Assembly (NCBI GenBank): GCA_025350865.1
Contig: JANXWZ010000001.1
Coordinates: 1 to 44,925, forward strand
Direction of reading: 5' to 3'
Length of the DNA: 44,925 nucleotides
Source: Rhodanobacteraceae bacterium
Lineage (GTDB): Bacteria; Acidobacteriota; Terriglobia; Terriglobales; Acidobacteriaceae
Both the position numbers and the translations under genes were made by a program. The notes below the pieces were generated by a model. The model had not been told where the DNA came from. It did not search any database and saw nothing but the letters and a program-made list of their open reading frames with translations. Each line of letters opens with the position of its first letter. Positions within the stretch are counted from its first letter, which is position 1. Shown here in pieces: positions 27,264 to 35,060 of the stretch.

Positions 27264-28001
27264 ATGCTCGACGTACACCCGCCGCACAGCCCTACCCATA
27301 CGTGGAAAGACTTCTTCATCCACATCGCCACCATTGTGGTCGGCCTGCTGATTGCCGTGGGCCTGGAGCAGACGGTCGAAGCTGTCCATCACCACCATCA
27401 GCGCGAAGATCTTATCGCCGAGTTTCGCGGAGAGTGCGAGCGCAATATCAAGCTGGCCGATACGAACCTCAAGAACATGCAGAGCGACCGGGCGTGGGAG
27501 AAGGCATGGCTGGAGACGCTCCGCAAGTCTGCCACGGACCCACGCGTCGCTACGATCGTGCTGCCCGCACGACCCAGCGCCAACCAGTATGAAGGCGTCA
27601 CACGTTCGGTCTGGGCCATCTCGAAATCGAACGGCACAGCCGCATTGCTGCCAGAAGGTCTCGCCGAGATGTACGACCGCACCGACCACGAGAGCGACGA
27701 GGTCTACGTCAGCGCCGATCAGTACACCGCGACCCTCCGCCACCTCAGCAATGTCGCTCGTGCCGATGGCTTCGCGTTCAACGCGCGGGCGACCGCACCC
27801 GCCATCGCCGCGGAACTCTCGTTGCTTCAGCGCACTGAACTCATCTCCGCCCTTGCCGACCTGATTGGCGACGACGACGCACTCATACGGTGGACTGCCA
27901 TCCTGCGAGGGGCAAGCCAGGCGGTTCTGGACAATGTCGGTTCACGCGACGCCATGGGGCCTTACATCCGTCGCGCCCAGACGGAAGCCACCGTCGAGTA
28001 A
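27264..28001 (+). CDS. MLDVHPPHS-family membrane protein, copy B
   Basis: The 245-residue paralogue of copy A has the same head (MLDVHPPHSPTHTWKDFF) and membrane helix (IATIVVGLLIAVGLEQTVEA), then VHHHHQRED and a helical domain with FRGECERNIKLADTN and SVWAISKSNGTAALLPEGLA. The His-rich head before the helix and the His cluster after it could hold metal or pH-sensing sites; this is inference. The ATG at 27264 is preferred (AAGGA about ten bases upstream); an ATG at 27255 would add three residues. Unlike A, C and D it has no inverted repeat before it, consistent with cotranscription from the copy A promoter. Function unknown. Confidence 0.8.
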   Translation: MLDVHPPHSPTHTWKDFFIHIATIVVGLLIAVGLEQTVEAVHHHHQREDLIAEFRGECERNIKLADTNLKNMQSDRAWEKAWLETLRKSATDPRVATIVLPARPSANQYEGVTRSVWAISKSNGTAALLPEGLAEMYDRTDHESDEVYVSADQYTATLRHLSNVARADGFAFNARATAPAIAAELSLLQRTELISALADLIGDDDALIRWTAILRGASQAVLDNVGSRDAMGPYIRRAQTEATVE

Positions 28002-28090
28002 CCATTGACGTGTGTCGGGTAGCGGGTGCCCATGTCTCGACTCTGGGACAGAGGATACGATTACCGCAACCCTGAACCTCCGGAGCCAGA

Positions 28091-28153
28091 ATGCTAGACG
28101 TACACCCGCCCCACAGCTCCACCCCCACCTGGAGAGACCCTTGCAGTTCATAG
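28091..28153 (+). pseudogene. MLDVHPPHS-family relic, copy C
   Basis: A complete upstream region (degraded inverted repeat near 28032, ATACGATTACC, GGAGCC) is followed by an ATG and 14 codons that read MLDVHPPHSSTPTW. The frame then runs RDPCSS and stops at 28151-28153. The membrane helix and the whole C-terminal domain are gone. The minus-strand histidine kinase ends 70 bases further on, so this is where the array is broken by the kinase/regulator/PD40 cassette. Confidence 0.8.
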
Positions 28154-28223
28154 GGGATGGACCAGAGCAGCAAATAGTTGAACCATTCAGCCTTCACCGG
28201 AACCATAGCTTTGGGCTGTGCTC

Positions 28224-29627
28224 TCAACACTCTTTCTCTTGAAGAAGCGGCAACGTGACCAGAAACTTCGAGCCACAGCCAAGCTGACTCGTTACGGTGA
28301 TGGTTGCTTTGTGTTGGGCGGCGATTTGCAACGCCAAGGCAAGGCCCAGCCCAGTCCCGCCGTCGAGCCGGGATCGAACCTTGTCTGCACGCCAGAAGCG
28401 GTTGAAGAGCATTGGCAGGGCAGAGCTTTCAATGCCGATACCGGTGTCTGAAACCTCAAGTAGTATGTCGGAGTCGCAGACCGCCAGGGTTACGGATATC
28501 GTGCCTGCCTCGGTGTACTTCAGCGCGTTGTCGATGAGGAGTACCAGGAGGCGGCGCAATTGGGTGTAATCTCCGCATGTAATCACTTCGCCTTCTGCGA
28601 CCGTACTCACCAGGTGGATGCCCTTGCGGGTGGCCAATGGCTGAAGCTCCTCTACCGTCTCTCGCGTCGTCCTTACCAAATCCACGCGTTCAAATATTGT
28701 CCTGTTCTGGTGCGCATCATTCCGCGCCAACGCGAGTAGTTGCTCTACCAGGCGCGTCATGTGAAGCGCCTCTCGCTGCACGGTTTGAAGGGTTTGCGCG
28801 AGTTCCTCCCGCGAATGTTGACGGCGAAGTGTGATCTCGGTCGCGGTAAGGATCAGAGCCAAAGGTGCTCGCAGCTCGTGAGAGGCATCTGCCGTGAACT
28901 GCTGCACAGCGTGGAAGCCGTCCTCAATGCGGGTGAGCATGGCGTTGAGAGTCTGTGCAAGACGCTTCAACTCGTCGTCCGTTGGAGGGAGAGGCAGTCG
29001 GGAAGACAGGTGGTCGGAATCGATAGCCTCTGCATCACGTCGAAGACTCTCGACTGGTGCGAGCGCGCGACGGCTGACCAGGTAAGCCAGGTTTGTCGCG
29101 ATGATGACCGCAAGAGTGAGCAGTAAGGCGAGATAGGTCGTGTATTCGCGCAGGGATACGAGCATGTCGCGCAGCGGCTGGACGAGGTGGATCGTCAGCG
29201 GAACGCCGCCTGAAACAATCTGCTTACTTGCCACTCGAATCGGCCATTGCCGCCAACGTCCCACGGTCGAGAGATCGATCGTTCCCGATGCGGAGGCAGG
29301 GGGGAGCGCGGAGATGCGATGAGAACGAAGGATGTTGGACTCAAAGACAATTTCAGAACGGTCGTTGGTGACTTGAACGAAGACACCGAGCACAGCCGTG
29401 CTGGACTCGCTTGAAAAGGCGCTTTGAAACTGCTCCAGGCTGTTCATCTTATGGCCCTCGATGAACGGCATAACCTGCGCAACGCGAAATTTGAGATCGC
29501 GGTCCACAGTGTGAAGCATGCTTGCGCGCATGGCATACCATGATCCCGCAGCGAACAGCGCGAGGATCAGGGCAGTCGTGACGAGATACCACGCCGTAAG
29601 CCGAAGCTGAATGGTAAGGCCCTTCAC
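28224..29627 (-). CDS. Sensor histidine kinase
   Basis: The 467-residue membrane kinase has a first membrane helix at about 13-33, a periplasmic sensor of roughly 125 residues, a second helix at 163-184, then a HAMP linker. The HisKA domain follows with the phosphoacceptor His250 in FTADASHELRAPLAL. The ATPase has an N box (LLIDNALKYT), G1 (VSDTGIGI), F region (LFNRFWRAD) and G2 (GGTGLGLALA). All catalytic elements are intact. It autophosphorylates and passes phosphate to the regulator encoded just upstream on the same strand, whose stop overlaps its GTG start by four bases. The signal sensed is unknown. The pair resembles CusS/TctE-type kinases in layout. Confidence 0.95.
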   Translation of the reverse strand: MKGLTIQLRLTAWYLVTTALILALFAAGSWYAMRASMLHTVDRDLKFRVAQVMPFIEGHKMNSLEQFQSAFSSESSTAVLGVFVQVTNDRSEIVFESNILRSHRISALPPASASGTIDLSTVGRWRQWPIRVASKQIVSGGVPLTIHLVQPLRDMLVSLREYTTYLALLLTLAVIIATNLAYLVSRRALAPVESLRRDAEAIDSDHLSSRLPLPPTDDELKRLAQTLNAMLTRIEDGFHAVQQFTADASHELRAPLALILTATEITLRRQHSREELAQTLQTVQREALHMTRLVEQLLALARNDAHQNRTIFERVDLVRTTRETVEELQPLATRKGIHLVSTVAEGEVITCGDYTQLRRLLVLLIDNALKYTEAGTISVTLAVCDSDILLEVSDTGIGIESSALPMLFNRFWRADKVRSRLDGGTGLGLALALQIAAQHKATITVTSQLGCGSKFLVTLPLLQEKEC

Positions 29628-30322
29628 TCTTCGCCCTCTCTCAGCGAGTAGCCGACACCGCGTTCGGTGTGTACGAGTCTTGGCAAGCCCGGCAGATTTA
29701 CTTTGCCACGAAGGTACCGGATGAATACGTCCAGATTGTTATCGCTGACGTCCCTGCCTCCCCAGACCTGTTCGATGATGCGGCTTCGGCGCACCACGCG
29801 ACCTGCGGAACGCATGAGGGTCTCCAGAATGGCATACTCGGTTTGCGTCAGGTCCAGGCGGCGCCCGCTGCGGTGTGCGACGTGTTTCTCGGAATCGAGC
29901 ACGATGTCCGCATAACGCATCGGTGGGGCGAGATGGTCTGCGTTGTACCGTGTTCGGGCTCGAATGCGCGCCAGTAGCACTTCGAACTGGAATGGCTTCG
30001 ACAGATAATCATCCGCGCCCGCATCGAGGCCACGAACAATGTCATCGGCCGAATCGCGCGCTGTAAGAAGCAGGATTGGCGTTCGAATATTCTGAAGCCG
30101 CATTCGTTTGGTGACTTCAAAGCCGTTCAGGACCGGAAGCATAACGTCGAGCAGGATGATGTCATAGGCATGCAGCTCGGCTTGCCTTAGGCCGGTTCCT
30201 CCATCATGTGCGACCGCAACAGAACAATCCTCATCTCGCAGGCCTCGCTGGACAAAGGTTGCAAGCTCCTTGTCGTCTTCGACCAGGAGAATGTTGAGTC
30301 CGGCAATGGATGGTTTATGCAT
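29624..30322 (-). CDS. OmpR-family response regulator
   Basis: The 232-residue protein has a receiver domain with the acidic pocket LLVEDDKEL, phosphoacceptor Asp59 in IILLDVMLP, the LLLTARD switch and the YLSKPF lysine. A C-terminal winged helix (LTQTEYAILETLMRSAGRVV, then SDNNLDVFIRYLRGKVN and ERGVGYSLRE) binds DNA. It is the partner of the kinase that overlaps its 3' end. AGGA seven bases before the ATG marks the ribosome site. The gene is divergent from the PD40 protein at 30428, with 105 bases between, so the regulator may control that gene and its own operon; this is inferred from layout. Confidence 0.96.
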   Translation of the reverse strand: MHKPSIAGLNILLVEDDKELATFVQRGLRDEDCSVAVAHDGGTGLRQAELHAYDIILLDVMLPVLNGFEVTKRMRLQNIRTPILLLTARDSADDIVRGLDAGADDYLSKPFQFEVLLARIRARTRYNADHLAPPMRYADIVLDSEKHVAHRSGRRLDLTQTEYAILETLMRSAGRVVRRSRIIEQVWGGRDVSDNNLDVFIRYLRGKVNLPGLPRLVHTERGVGYSLREGEE

Positions 30323-30427
30323 TTGCAGTCCTAAAGGTCTTTGCAGCGCACCACGAACTTCTACAAAGTCATCACACCATACTTGGTTCTCAGAGAGATT
30401 TAAGGTCGCGCTTGCAAGCTTCTATCC

Positions 30428-32266
30428 ATGATTACGCTCGCTGCATTCAGCCTCCTGCTTCTCGGCGCTCTTGCTCCCGCAAAAGACGTCATGCTGATGA
30501 ATCGCATTGGCCCTTCCACCTCAGAACTGTACATGGCGAACCCCGATGGGAGCGGCGAGCGGAAGGTATTCCCAACCAGCAGCTTCGATTATCACGCGAC
30601 CTATTCCTTCGACGGGAAGTGGATCGTCTTTACGTCGGAGCGAACCGGTTCCGGCCAGGCAGACATTTACCGTGCGCATGCCGATGGGACCGGTGTGGAG
30701 CGGCTTACGGACGATCCTGCGCTGGATGATCAGGCTGTGTTTTCGCCGGACGGCAACAGTGTTGCGTTCGTGTCTACGAGAGGCAGTAGCCACCGTGCCA
30801 ACATCTGGATTCTCGACCTCAAGACGAAGCGCCTGCGAGAACTGACCGGCTCGGCGGACGTCCAGGGCGACCCGATGAAGCCGGATGCGTTTCTCCGCCC
30901 TTCCTGGTCACCAGACGGCAAGTGGATTGCCTTTAGTTCTGACCGGAATACAGAATGGAAAGGCCACGGCAACGGCAACGGGTGGGAGCACGTTCAGGAA
31001 CTGAGTATCTACGCCATTCATCCGGACGGATCGGGTCTCCGTCGCTTGACCGGTGCTGGAATCTGCTCCGGCTCGCCCAAGTGGTCCGCAGATTCCAGGC
31101 AGGTTGTCTTCTACGAGATTCCGGTCGAGAGTACCTGGGACGCGCGAGTGTTCCAACTTTCTACACGAGCTACCTCTCAGATTTTCTCGGTCGAGCTGGA
31201 AACCGGAAAACGTACCCCACAGACCACCGGACCCGGCCTGAAGGTAGAGCCACAGTTTTTGGCCGACGGTCGTATCGGGTTCGCCACGAAGTCTGGCAGA
31301 AATCAGGGTATCGCCTACGTTGGAGCGAGCGCCGTGCCGTCCAAAGCCTTTCCGGGAAGCCTCCGATCGCCCGCGTGGACCCCAGACGGCACACAGGTCA
31401 TTTACGAACGGGTAGATTACTCCCCTCGGCCGCAAAACCAGCAGTTGTATAGCTGGGATCCCAAATATGAATATCGCTACACGGACGTGTTCCCAAGCTT
31501 CAGCAAAGACGGAAAGCTCCTCGTCACCAGCAAGGACGCTGATTCCTCTGTCGTCACCATGAATGCGGATGGCAGCGACAGAAAGGTAGTGTTCCAGACC
31601 GTAAAGGGGGCAGCATTCGCGCCAAGCTGGTCGCCGGATGGGCAGCGTATCGCGTTTGGCTACGGGGGATTCCTGCAGGGAAGGCTCACGGCTGGAGCAC
31701 GAATCGTTCTTGTCAATCGCGATGGTACCGGCGTGCAGGAACTCACTCCGGATATGCCGAACGCTGGCTTTCCCAGCTGGTCACCCGACGGCAAAGAGCT
31801 GGTGTATCGCTCCTTCGGTACTGGCGAGATGGGTCTCCGTATATTCAACCTTGAAACCAAGACCACCCGGACCCTGACGACCGAGTCGGATAATCTGCCG
31901 TATTGGTCACCAGACGGAACGCGCATCCTCTTCACGCGGAAGCAGGATAACAACTTCGATATCTTCACCATCAGGCCCGATGGCAAGGACCCGAAACCGA
32001 TGACAACCTTCCCGACGAACGACGCCCATGCGGTGTGGAGCGGGGACGGCAAGTACATCCTGTGGGATAGCGGCGAGTACGGCTTTCGCGATGAGGCAGC
32101 GCTGTATGACAATTCATTCCAGCCTTACGGCTCGATCTGGATCATGAAGGCTGACGGCAGTGAGAAACGCCAACTGACTGAGAGCCACTGGGAAGACTCG
32201 ATGCCGTGCTTTGCCAGCGGGGAACACATGTTGCCGAACCGGGGGACATCCAAGCCGGTGCGATGA
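30428..32266 (+). CDS. Secreted TolB-like PD40 beta-propeller protein
   Basis: The 612-residue protein has a hydrophobic N-terminal signal (MITLAAFSLLLLGALAPAK) and no other membrane helix. The body is made of PD40 (TolB-propeller) repeats, seen as recurring SPDG units: FSPDGNSVAFVSTRGS, SPDGKWIAFSSDRN, WSPDGQRIAFGYGG, WSPDGKELVYRS, WSPDGTRILFTR and a final WSGDGKYILWDS. The many copies suggest two propellers. Such proteins are periplasmic binding or scaffold modules, sometimes joined to peptidase or sensor functions; no catalytic domain is attached here. No Tol-Pal genes are nearby, so it is not the Tol-system TolB. It is divergent from the response regulator and could be its regulated target or signal partner. 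Confidence 0.88.
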   Translation: MITLAAFSLLLLGALAPAKDVMLMNRIGPSTSELYMANPDGSGERKVFPTSSFDYHATYSFDGKWIVFTSERTGSGQADIYRAHADGTGVERLTDDPALDDQAVFSPDGNSVAFVSTRGSSHRANIWILDLKTKRLRELTGSADVQGDPMKPDAFLRPSWSPDGKWIAFSSDRNTEWKGHGNGNGWEHVQELSIYAIHPDGSGLRRLTGAGICSGSPKWSADSRQVVFYEIPVESTWDARVFQLSTRATSQIFSVELETGKRTPQTTGPGLKVEPQFLADGRIGFATKSGRNQGIAYVGASAVPSKAFPGSLRSPAWTPDGTQVIYERVDYSPRPQNQQLYSWDPKYEYRYTDVFPSFSKDGKLLVTSKDADSSVVTMNADGSDRKVVFQTVKGAAFAPSWSPDGQRIAFGYGGFLQGRLTAGARIVLVNRDGTGVQELTPDMPNAGFPSWSPDGKELVYRSFGTGEMGLRIFNLETKTTRTLTTESDNLPYWSPDGTRILFTRKQDNNFDIFTIRPDGKDPKPMTTFPTNDAHAVWSGDGKYILWDSGEYGFRDEAALYDNSFQPYGSIWIMKADGSEKRQLTESHWEDSMPCFASGEHMLPNRGTSKPVR

Positions 32267-32362
32267 TCGCCGGGTCGATACGACCTGCGGATGTTAGCCC
32301 AATGATCATTAGCCGCTAGAAACCTAAACGATCCTTCTAGAAGCAACGCCGGGTGCCAGGCG

Positions 32363-32390
32363 CCCCATGTCTCTTCGTTGAGTCATGGGG
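32363..32390. promoter_or_regulatory. Inverted repeat next to the promoter of array copy D
   Basis: CCCCATGTCTC and GAGTCATGGGG pair at ten of eleven positions around TTCGTT. TACGATTACC follows at once as a likely -10, then GGAGCC before the ATG at 32425. It is the same arrangement as at 26401-26426 before copy A. Confidence 0.55.
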
Positions 32391-32424
32391 TACGATTACC
32401 CCAATCCCTTCACCCGGAGCCGGA

Positions 32425-33219
32425 ATGCTAGACGTCCACCCGCCCCACAGCCCCACCCACACCTGGAAAGACTTCTTCATCCATATCGCAACAATCACTG
32501 TCGGCCTGCTCATCGCCGTCGGCATTGAGCAGACTGTCGAGACGTTGCATCACCATCATCAGGCCCACGAACTCGAAGAAAACCTGCAGGACGAAGCCCA
32601 CAATAATGCCCAACGCATCGAGAACAGCTACGGTGCCAGCGATATCGAGCTCCAGTGGCTCCTGGGTCTCCAGCAGGACATCCAAACCGTACTGACCACA
32701 CACGCCAAACTGGCGTATCGCCCCCGCCCACAGTCCGCACCGGGCGTGCCGTTCATCTGGGATCTCCCCGTCACAGGCGTCTGGGATGCCGCTAAACAGT
32801 CCGGCACCGTCGCCCTTCTGCCCGCTCACCTCGCCGAGCAGTACACTTCCGACTACCATCAGGTCGAGATCTCCTACGACTATCGCACTCGCTTCTACAC
32901 TGCACTTGCACAGCAGCAAGCCTACGAGAGCAAATTCGCATCACCAGCTTGCCCCACCACGCCTGACCTCACTCGTATGAATCCGGAACAGCTGGAGCAA
33001 TACTCGACGCTCGTCGGAAATACGTTCGCTGCAGGGCTGGCCGCCAAAAATCGGCTCCGGATCTTCCAGTACGTGCATAACACCATCACCCACGACTTCA
33101 CCCCCGAGGCGGCAGCAGCCGACCGTACCGCTGTCTTGCGCAGCCACGAAGACAGCTTTCCCGCTCCTGCCCTTGGACGCCCAGCCAGCGATGCCACCTG
33201 TTCCGCCTCTCAACCCTGA
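32425..33219 (+). CDS. MLDVHPPHS-family membrane protein, copy D
   Basis: The 264-residue paralogue has head MLDVHPPHSPTHTWKDFF, a membrane helix (IATITVGLLIAVGIEQTVET) and LHHHHQAHELEENLQDEA after it. The C-terminal domain includes GVWDAAKQSGTVALLPAHLA, matching the SVW...ALLP element of copies A and B. The last 70 residues are longer than in the other copies and end in an Ala/Pro/Ser tail. The start is fixed by the family N-terminus and GGAGCC upstream; an in-frame ATG at 32353 lies before the promoter. It is followed after 31 bases by copy E. Function unknown; probably a one-helix inner-membrane protein with a periplasmic domain. Confidence 0.8.
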   Translation: MLDVHPPHSPTHTWKDFFIHIATITVGLLIAVGIEQTVETLHHHHQAHELEENLQDEAHNNAQRIENSYGASDIELQWLLGLQQDIQTVLTTHAKLAYRPRPQSAPGVPFIWDLPVTGVWDAAKQSGTVALLPAHLAEQYTSDYHQVEISYDYRTRFYTALAQQQAYESKFASPACPTTPDLTRMNPEQLEQYSTLVGNTFAAGLAAKNRLRIFQYVHNTITHDFTPEAAAADRTAVLRSHEDSFPAPALGRPASDATCSASQP

Positions 33220-33250
33220 ATCTACTTCTTACCCCATCCGGAATCCAACT

Positions 33251-33886
33251 ATGCTCGACGTCCACCCGCCCCACAGCCCCACTCACACCTGGAAAGACTT
33301 CTTCATCCACGTCGGAACCATCTGCGTTGGCTTGCTCATCGCGGTCGGCCTTGAGCAGACAATCGAGGTGGTCCACCACCACAGCGAGCGCACCGAGGCC
33401 CGCTAAAACCTCCGCGGCGAGATCACCGCCAATCGCAAGACGCTCGCCAAAGACCTGAAGAGCCTCGACTCCGAAAAGCAGATGCTCGAAGCCGACATGG
33501 ATATCCTGCACAAGCTCCGCGCGCACCAGACCGTCGCGCCCGATAGCCTCCGCTTCTATTGGCAGTGGTCGTCCATGGAAGATTCAGCGTGGCAGACCGC
33601 ACGGGAAGCCGCCGCGATCCCACTCTTCCCGACGTGGCAGATTCAGGGTTACAGCTCCGTTTACGGCCAGCAGGCGCTGGTCAACTCCGCCGGCATCGCG
33701 CTCAGCCGCCAGATCACCGAAGCCGCCATCCCGCTGCGCGTTGAACCCACGCTAGCCGCGCTGAGTCGGTCGCAGATCGATGAACTCCTCCGCTCCTGCG
33801 CCTCCGCAATCAATCAGATCGACTACACCCAATCAGTCGCCGCCACGCTCGACCCCACGTATAACAAGGCGCTCGACGCGCTGTAG
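33251..33886 (+). pseudogene. MLDVHPPHS-family copy E, interrupted by one in-frame stop
   Basis: The head (MLDVHPPHSPTHTWKDFF), helix (VGTICVGLLIAVGLEQTIEV) and HHHSERTEAR are intact, then a TAA at 33404-33406 stops the frame. The same frame continues without any other stop for 160 codons: NLRGEITANRKTLAKDLKSL aligns with FRGECERNIKLADTNLKNM in copy B. The final part includes SAWQTAREAAAIPLFPTW, the equivalent of the SVW...ALLP element. A single base change of GAA or CAA to TAA would explain it. It is either a recent pseudogene, a sequencing error, or a readthrough gene. If translated only to the stop, it would give a 51-residue head-plus-helix peptide. Confidence 0.8.
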
Positions 33887-33951
33887 CGGGTTCTTCTTCC
33901 GACACATGCGATACGATTGTCCGACCCAGCAGAACGCCGGAGCCGCATGCC

Positions 33952-34110
33952 ATGTTCCTCCACCTCATCACCATGTGCGTCGGCCTCATCATCGCCTTCG
34001 GCCTGCAGCAGATCGTCGAATTCTGGCAGCGTCGCAGGCGCATCCACAAGGCCCGCGACCTCGACCTCCAGGCCCAGCGCGATCACGTCGGTCCGCCAGA
34101 TCTTCCGTAA
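33952..34110 (+). pseudogene. Array relic F, helix-only remnant
   Basis: The 52-codon frame reads MFLHLITMCVGLIIAFGLQQ then IVEFWQRRRR, which aligns with the membrane helix of copies A-E starting at FFIHIATIVVG. The MLDVHPPHS head is missing and the C-terminal domain is reduced to about 20 residues. The upstream ATACGATTGTCC and GGAGCC resemble the promoter and ribosome site of the intact copies. The ATG in the expected place (33947) is out of frame, which points to a deletion. It might still be expressed as a small membrane protein. Confidence 0.55.
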
Positions 34111-34151
34111 AGTCCCACAGCGATCAAAGCCCGATCAGGAGCCTTCGAACG

Positions 34152-34456
34152 ATGTACTGCCTCCGCCACAGAATCGCCGCAATCGCACTTGTGTTGCTTG
34201 GCGTCGGACCAGCTCTCGCACAAACACAAACCGGCACGATCACTGGCCGCATCGTCGACCTGCAGACCGGCGAGCCAATCGCCAAGGCCGCCGTCTCCAT
34301 CACCGACGTAAACAAGACCGCCACCACGGCCACACCAACTATCGCTACTACCAGTTCGCGTACCTGGGCACCATCGCGACGTCACACTCGGTCCAGGGAT
34401 CTCGCGAAAGTACGCTCCCGTTCCTGCCTGCCGCCGGACTTACCCTGGAGTTTTAG
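34152..34456 (+). pseudogene. Collapsed outer-membrane receptor remnant (carboxypeptidase-regulatory-like N-end)
   Basis: The first part (frame from the ATG at 34152) encodes a signal peptide ending ALLQ-like in GPALAQ, then TQTGTITGRIVDLQTGEPIA and KAAVSITDVNKT, which is the start of the carboxypeptidase-regulatory-like domain found at the N-terminus of acidobacterial TonB-dependent receptors. From about 34325 sense is lost in that frame. Another frame reads NYRYYQFAYLGTIATSHSVQ and ends AAGLTLEF with a terminal Phe, as in outer-membrane proteins. So the two ends of a barrel protein appear joined out of frame after loss of the middle. It overlaps the 3' end of the convergent marR-type gene by 4 bases. 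Confidence 0.5.
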
Positions 34457-34971
34457 CCAATAGACCGCGGCGAGTGTCTGGCGAAACCCAGGTCCGTCCG
34501 GATACGGTTCGGCACACCCACACCCAGCTCGCGCTCCAGCGCCTCGTGTTCTCGCGTCCAGATGGGAACCGCCTCGGCCAACACTCGCATCCCGTGGTCA
34601 GTCAGCCGTAGCACCTTGGTGCGCCGGTCCGACGGGTGACTGTCCAGCCGGAGGAGTTTGCGACCCGACAAAATCCGCGCTGAGGCCGTCACGGTCGTCC
34701 GATCCATACCCAACAGCTCCGCCACACTGCCGATCGTCGCCCGCGGGACACCCTGCGCCTCGGGCCGGTTGAGGCTCATCAACAACGAGAATTGGCCATT
34801 CGTCAGCCCGGTCGGCTTGAGCGCCAGGTCAAAACGCCGCGCCATCTGTCTGGCCGCCCGCTGCAGATGCAGGCAGAGGCAGTGGTCCTTCACCATCAGA
34901 GTCGTACTGAAAGGCACGGCCCGGTCAGTGTCAGCCTCTGCACGAAAATTAACGTTTTCGCGAGTTGACAT
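34453..34971 (-). CDS. MarR-family transcriptional regulator
   Basis: The 172-residue protein has the MarR winged-helix fold: GLTNGQFSLLMSLNRPEAQG, then SVAELLGMDRTTVTASARIL (recognition helix) and SHPSDRRTKVLRLTDHGMRV (wing and following helix). Helices before and after provide the dimer interface. MarR proteins repress a divergent gene until a small ligand binds. Here the divergent gene is the VOC protein at 35061, with 89 bases between and an inverted repeat at 34984-35002 as candidate operator. The two CLCLH cysteines in the first helix (KDHCLCLHLQ) could be redox-sensitive; this is inference. The start ATG at 34971 gives the normal family length. Confidence 0.9.
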   Translation of the reverse strand: MSTRENVNFRAEADTDRAVPFSTTLMVKDHCLCLHLQRAARQMARRFDLALKPTGLTNGQFSLLMSLNRPEAQGVPRATIGSVAELLGMDRTTVTASARILSGRKLLRLDSHPSDRRTKVLRLTDHGMRVLAEAVPIWTREHEALERELGVGVPNRIRTDLGFARHSPRSIG

Positions 34972-34983
34972 AGCTCTATTGTG

Positions 34984-35002
34984 TTGATACCAACGTAATC
35001 AA
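34984..35002. promoter_or_regulatory. Candidate MarR operator
   Basis: TTGAT, nine bases, ATCAA: an inverted repeat between the divergent marR-type and VOC genes, 12 bases from the regulator start. Size and symmetry fit a MarR dimer site. Confidence 0.4.
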
Positions 35003-35060
35003 TCAACTGGGCGCAGTCCTTTGTGTTGTAGCGTCCGTGGCATCAAGGAGAAGTGCCCAA

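Noticed and set aside
30428-32266. TolB of the Tol-Pal system
   Set aside because: No tolQ, tolR, tolA or pal nearby, and there are more PD40 repeats than in TolB.
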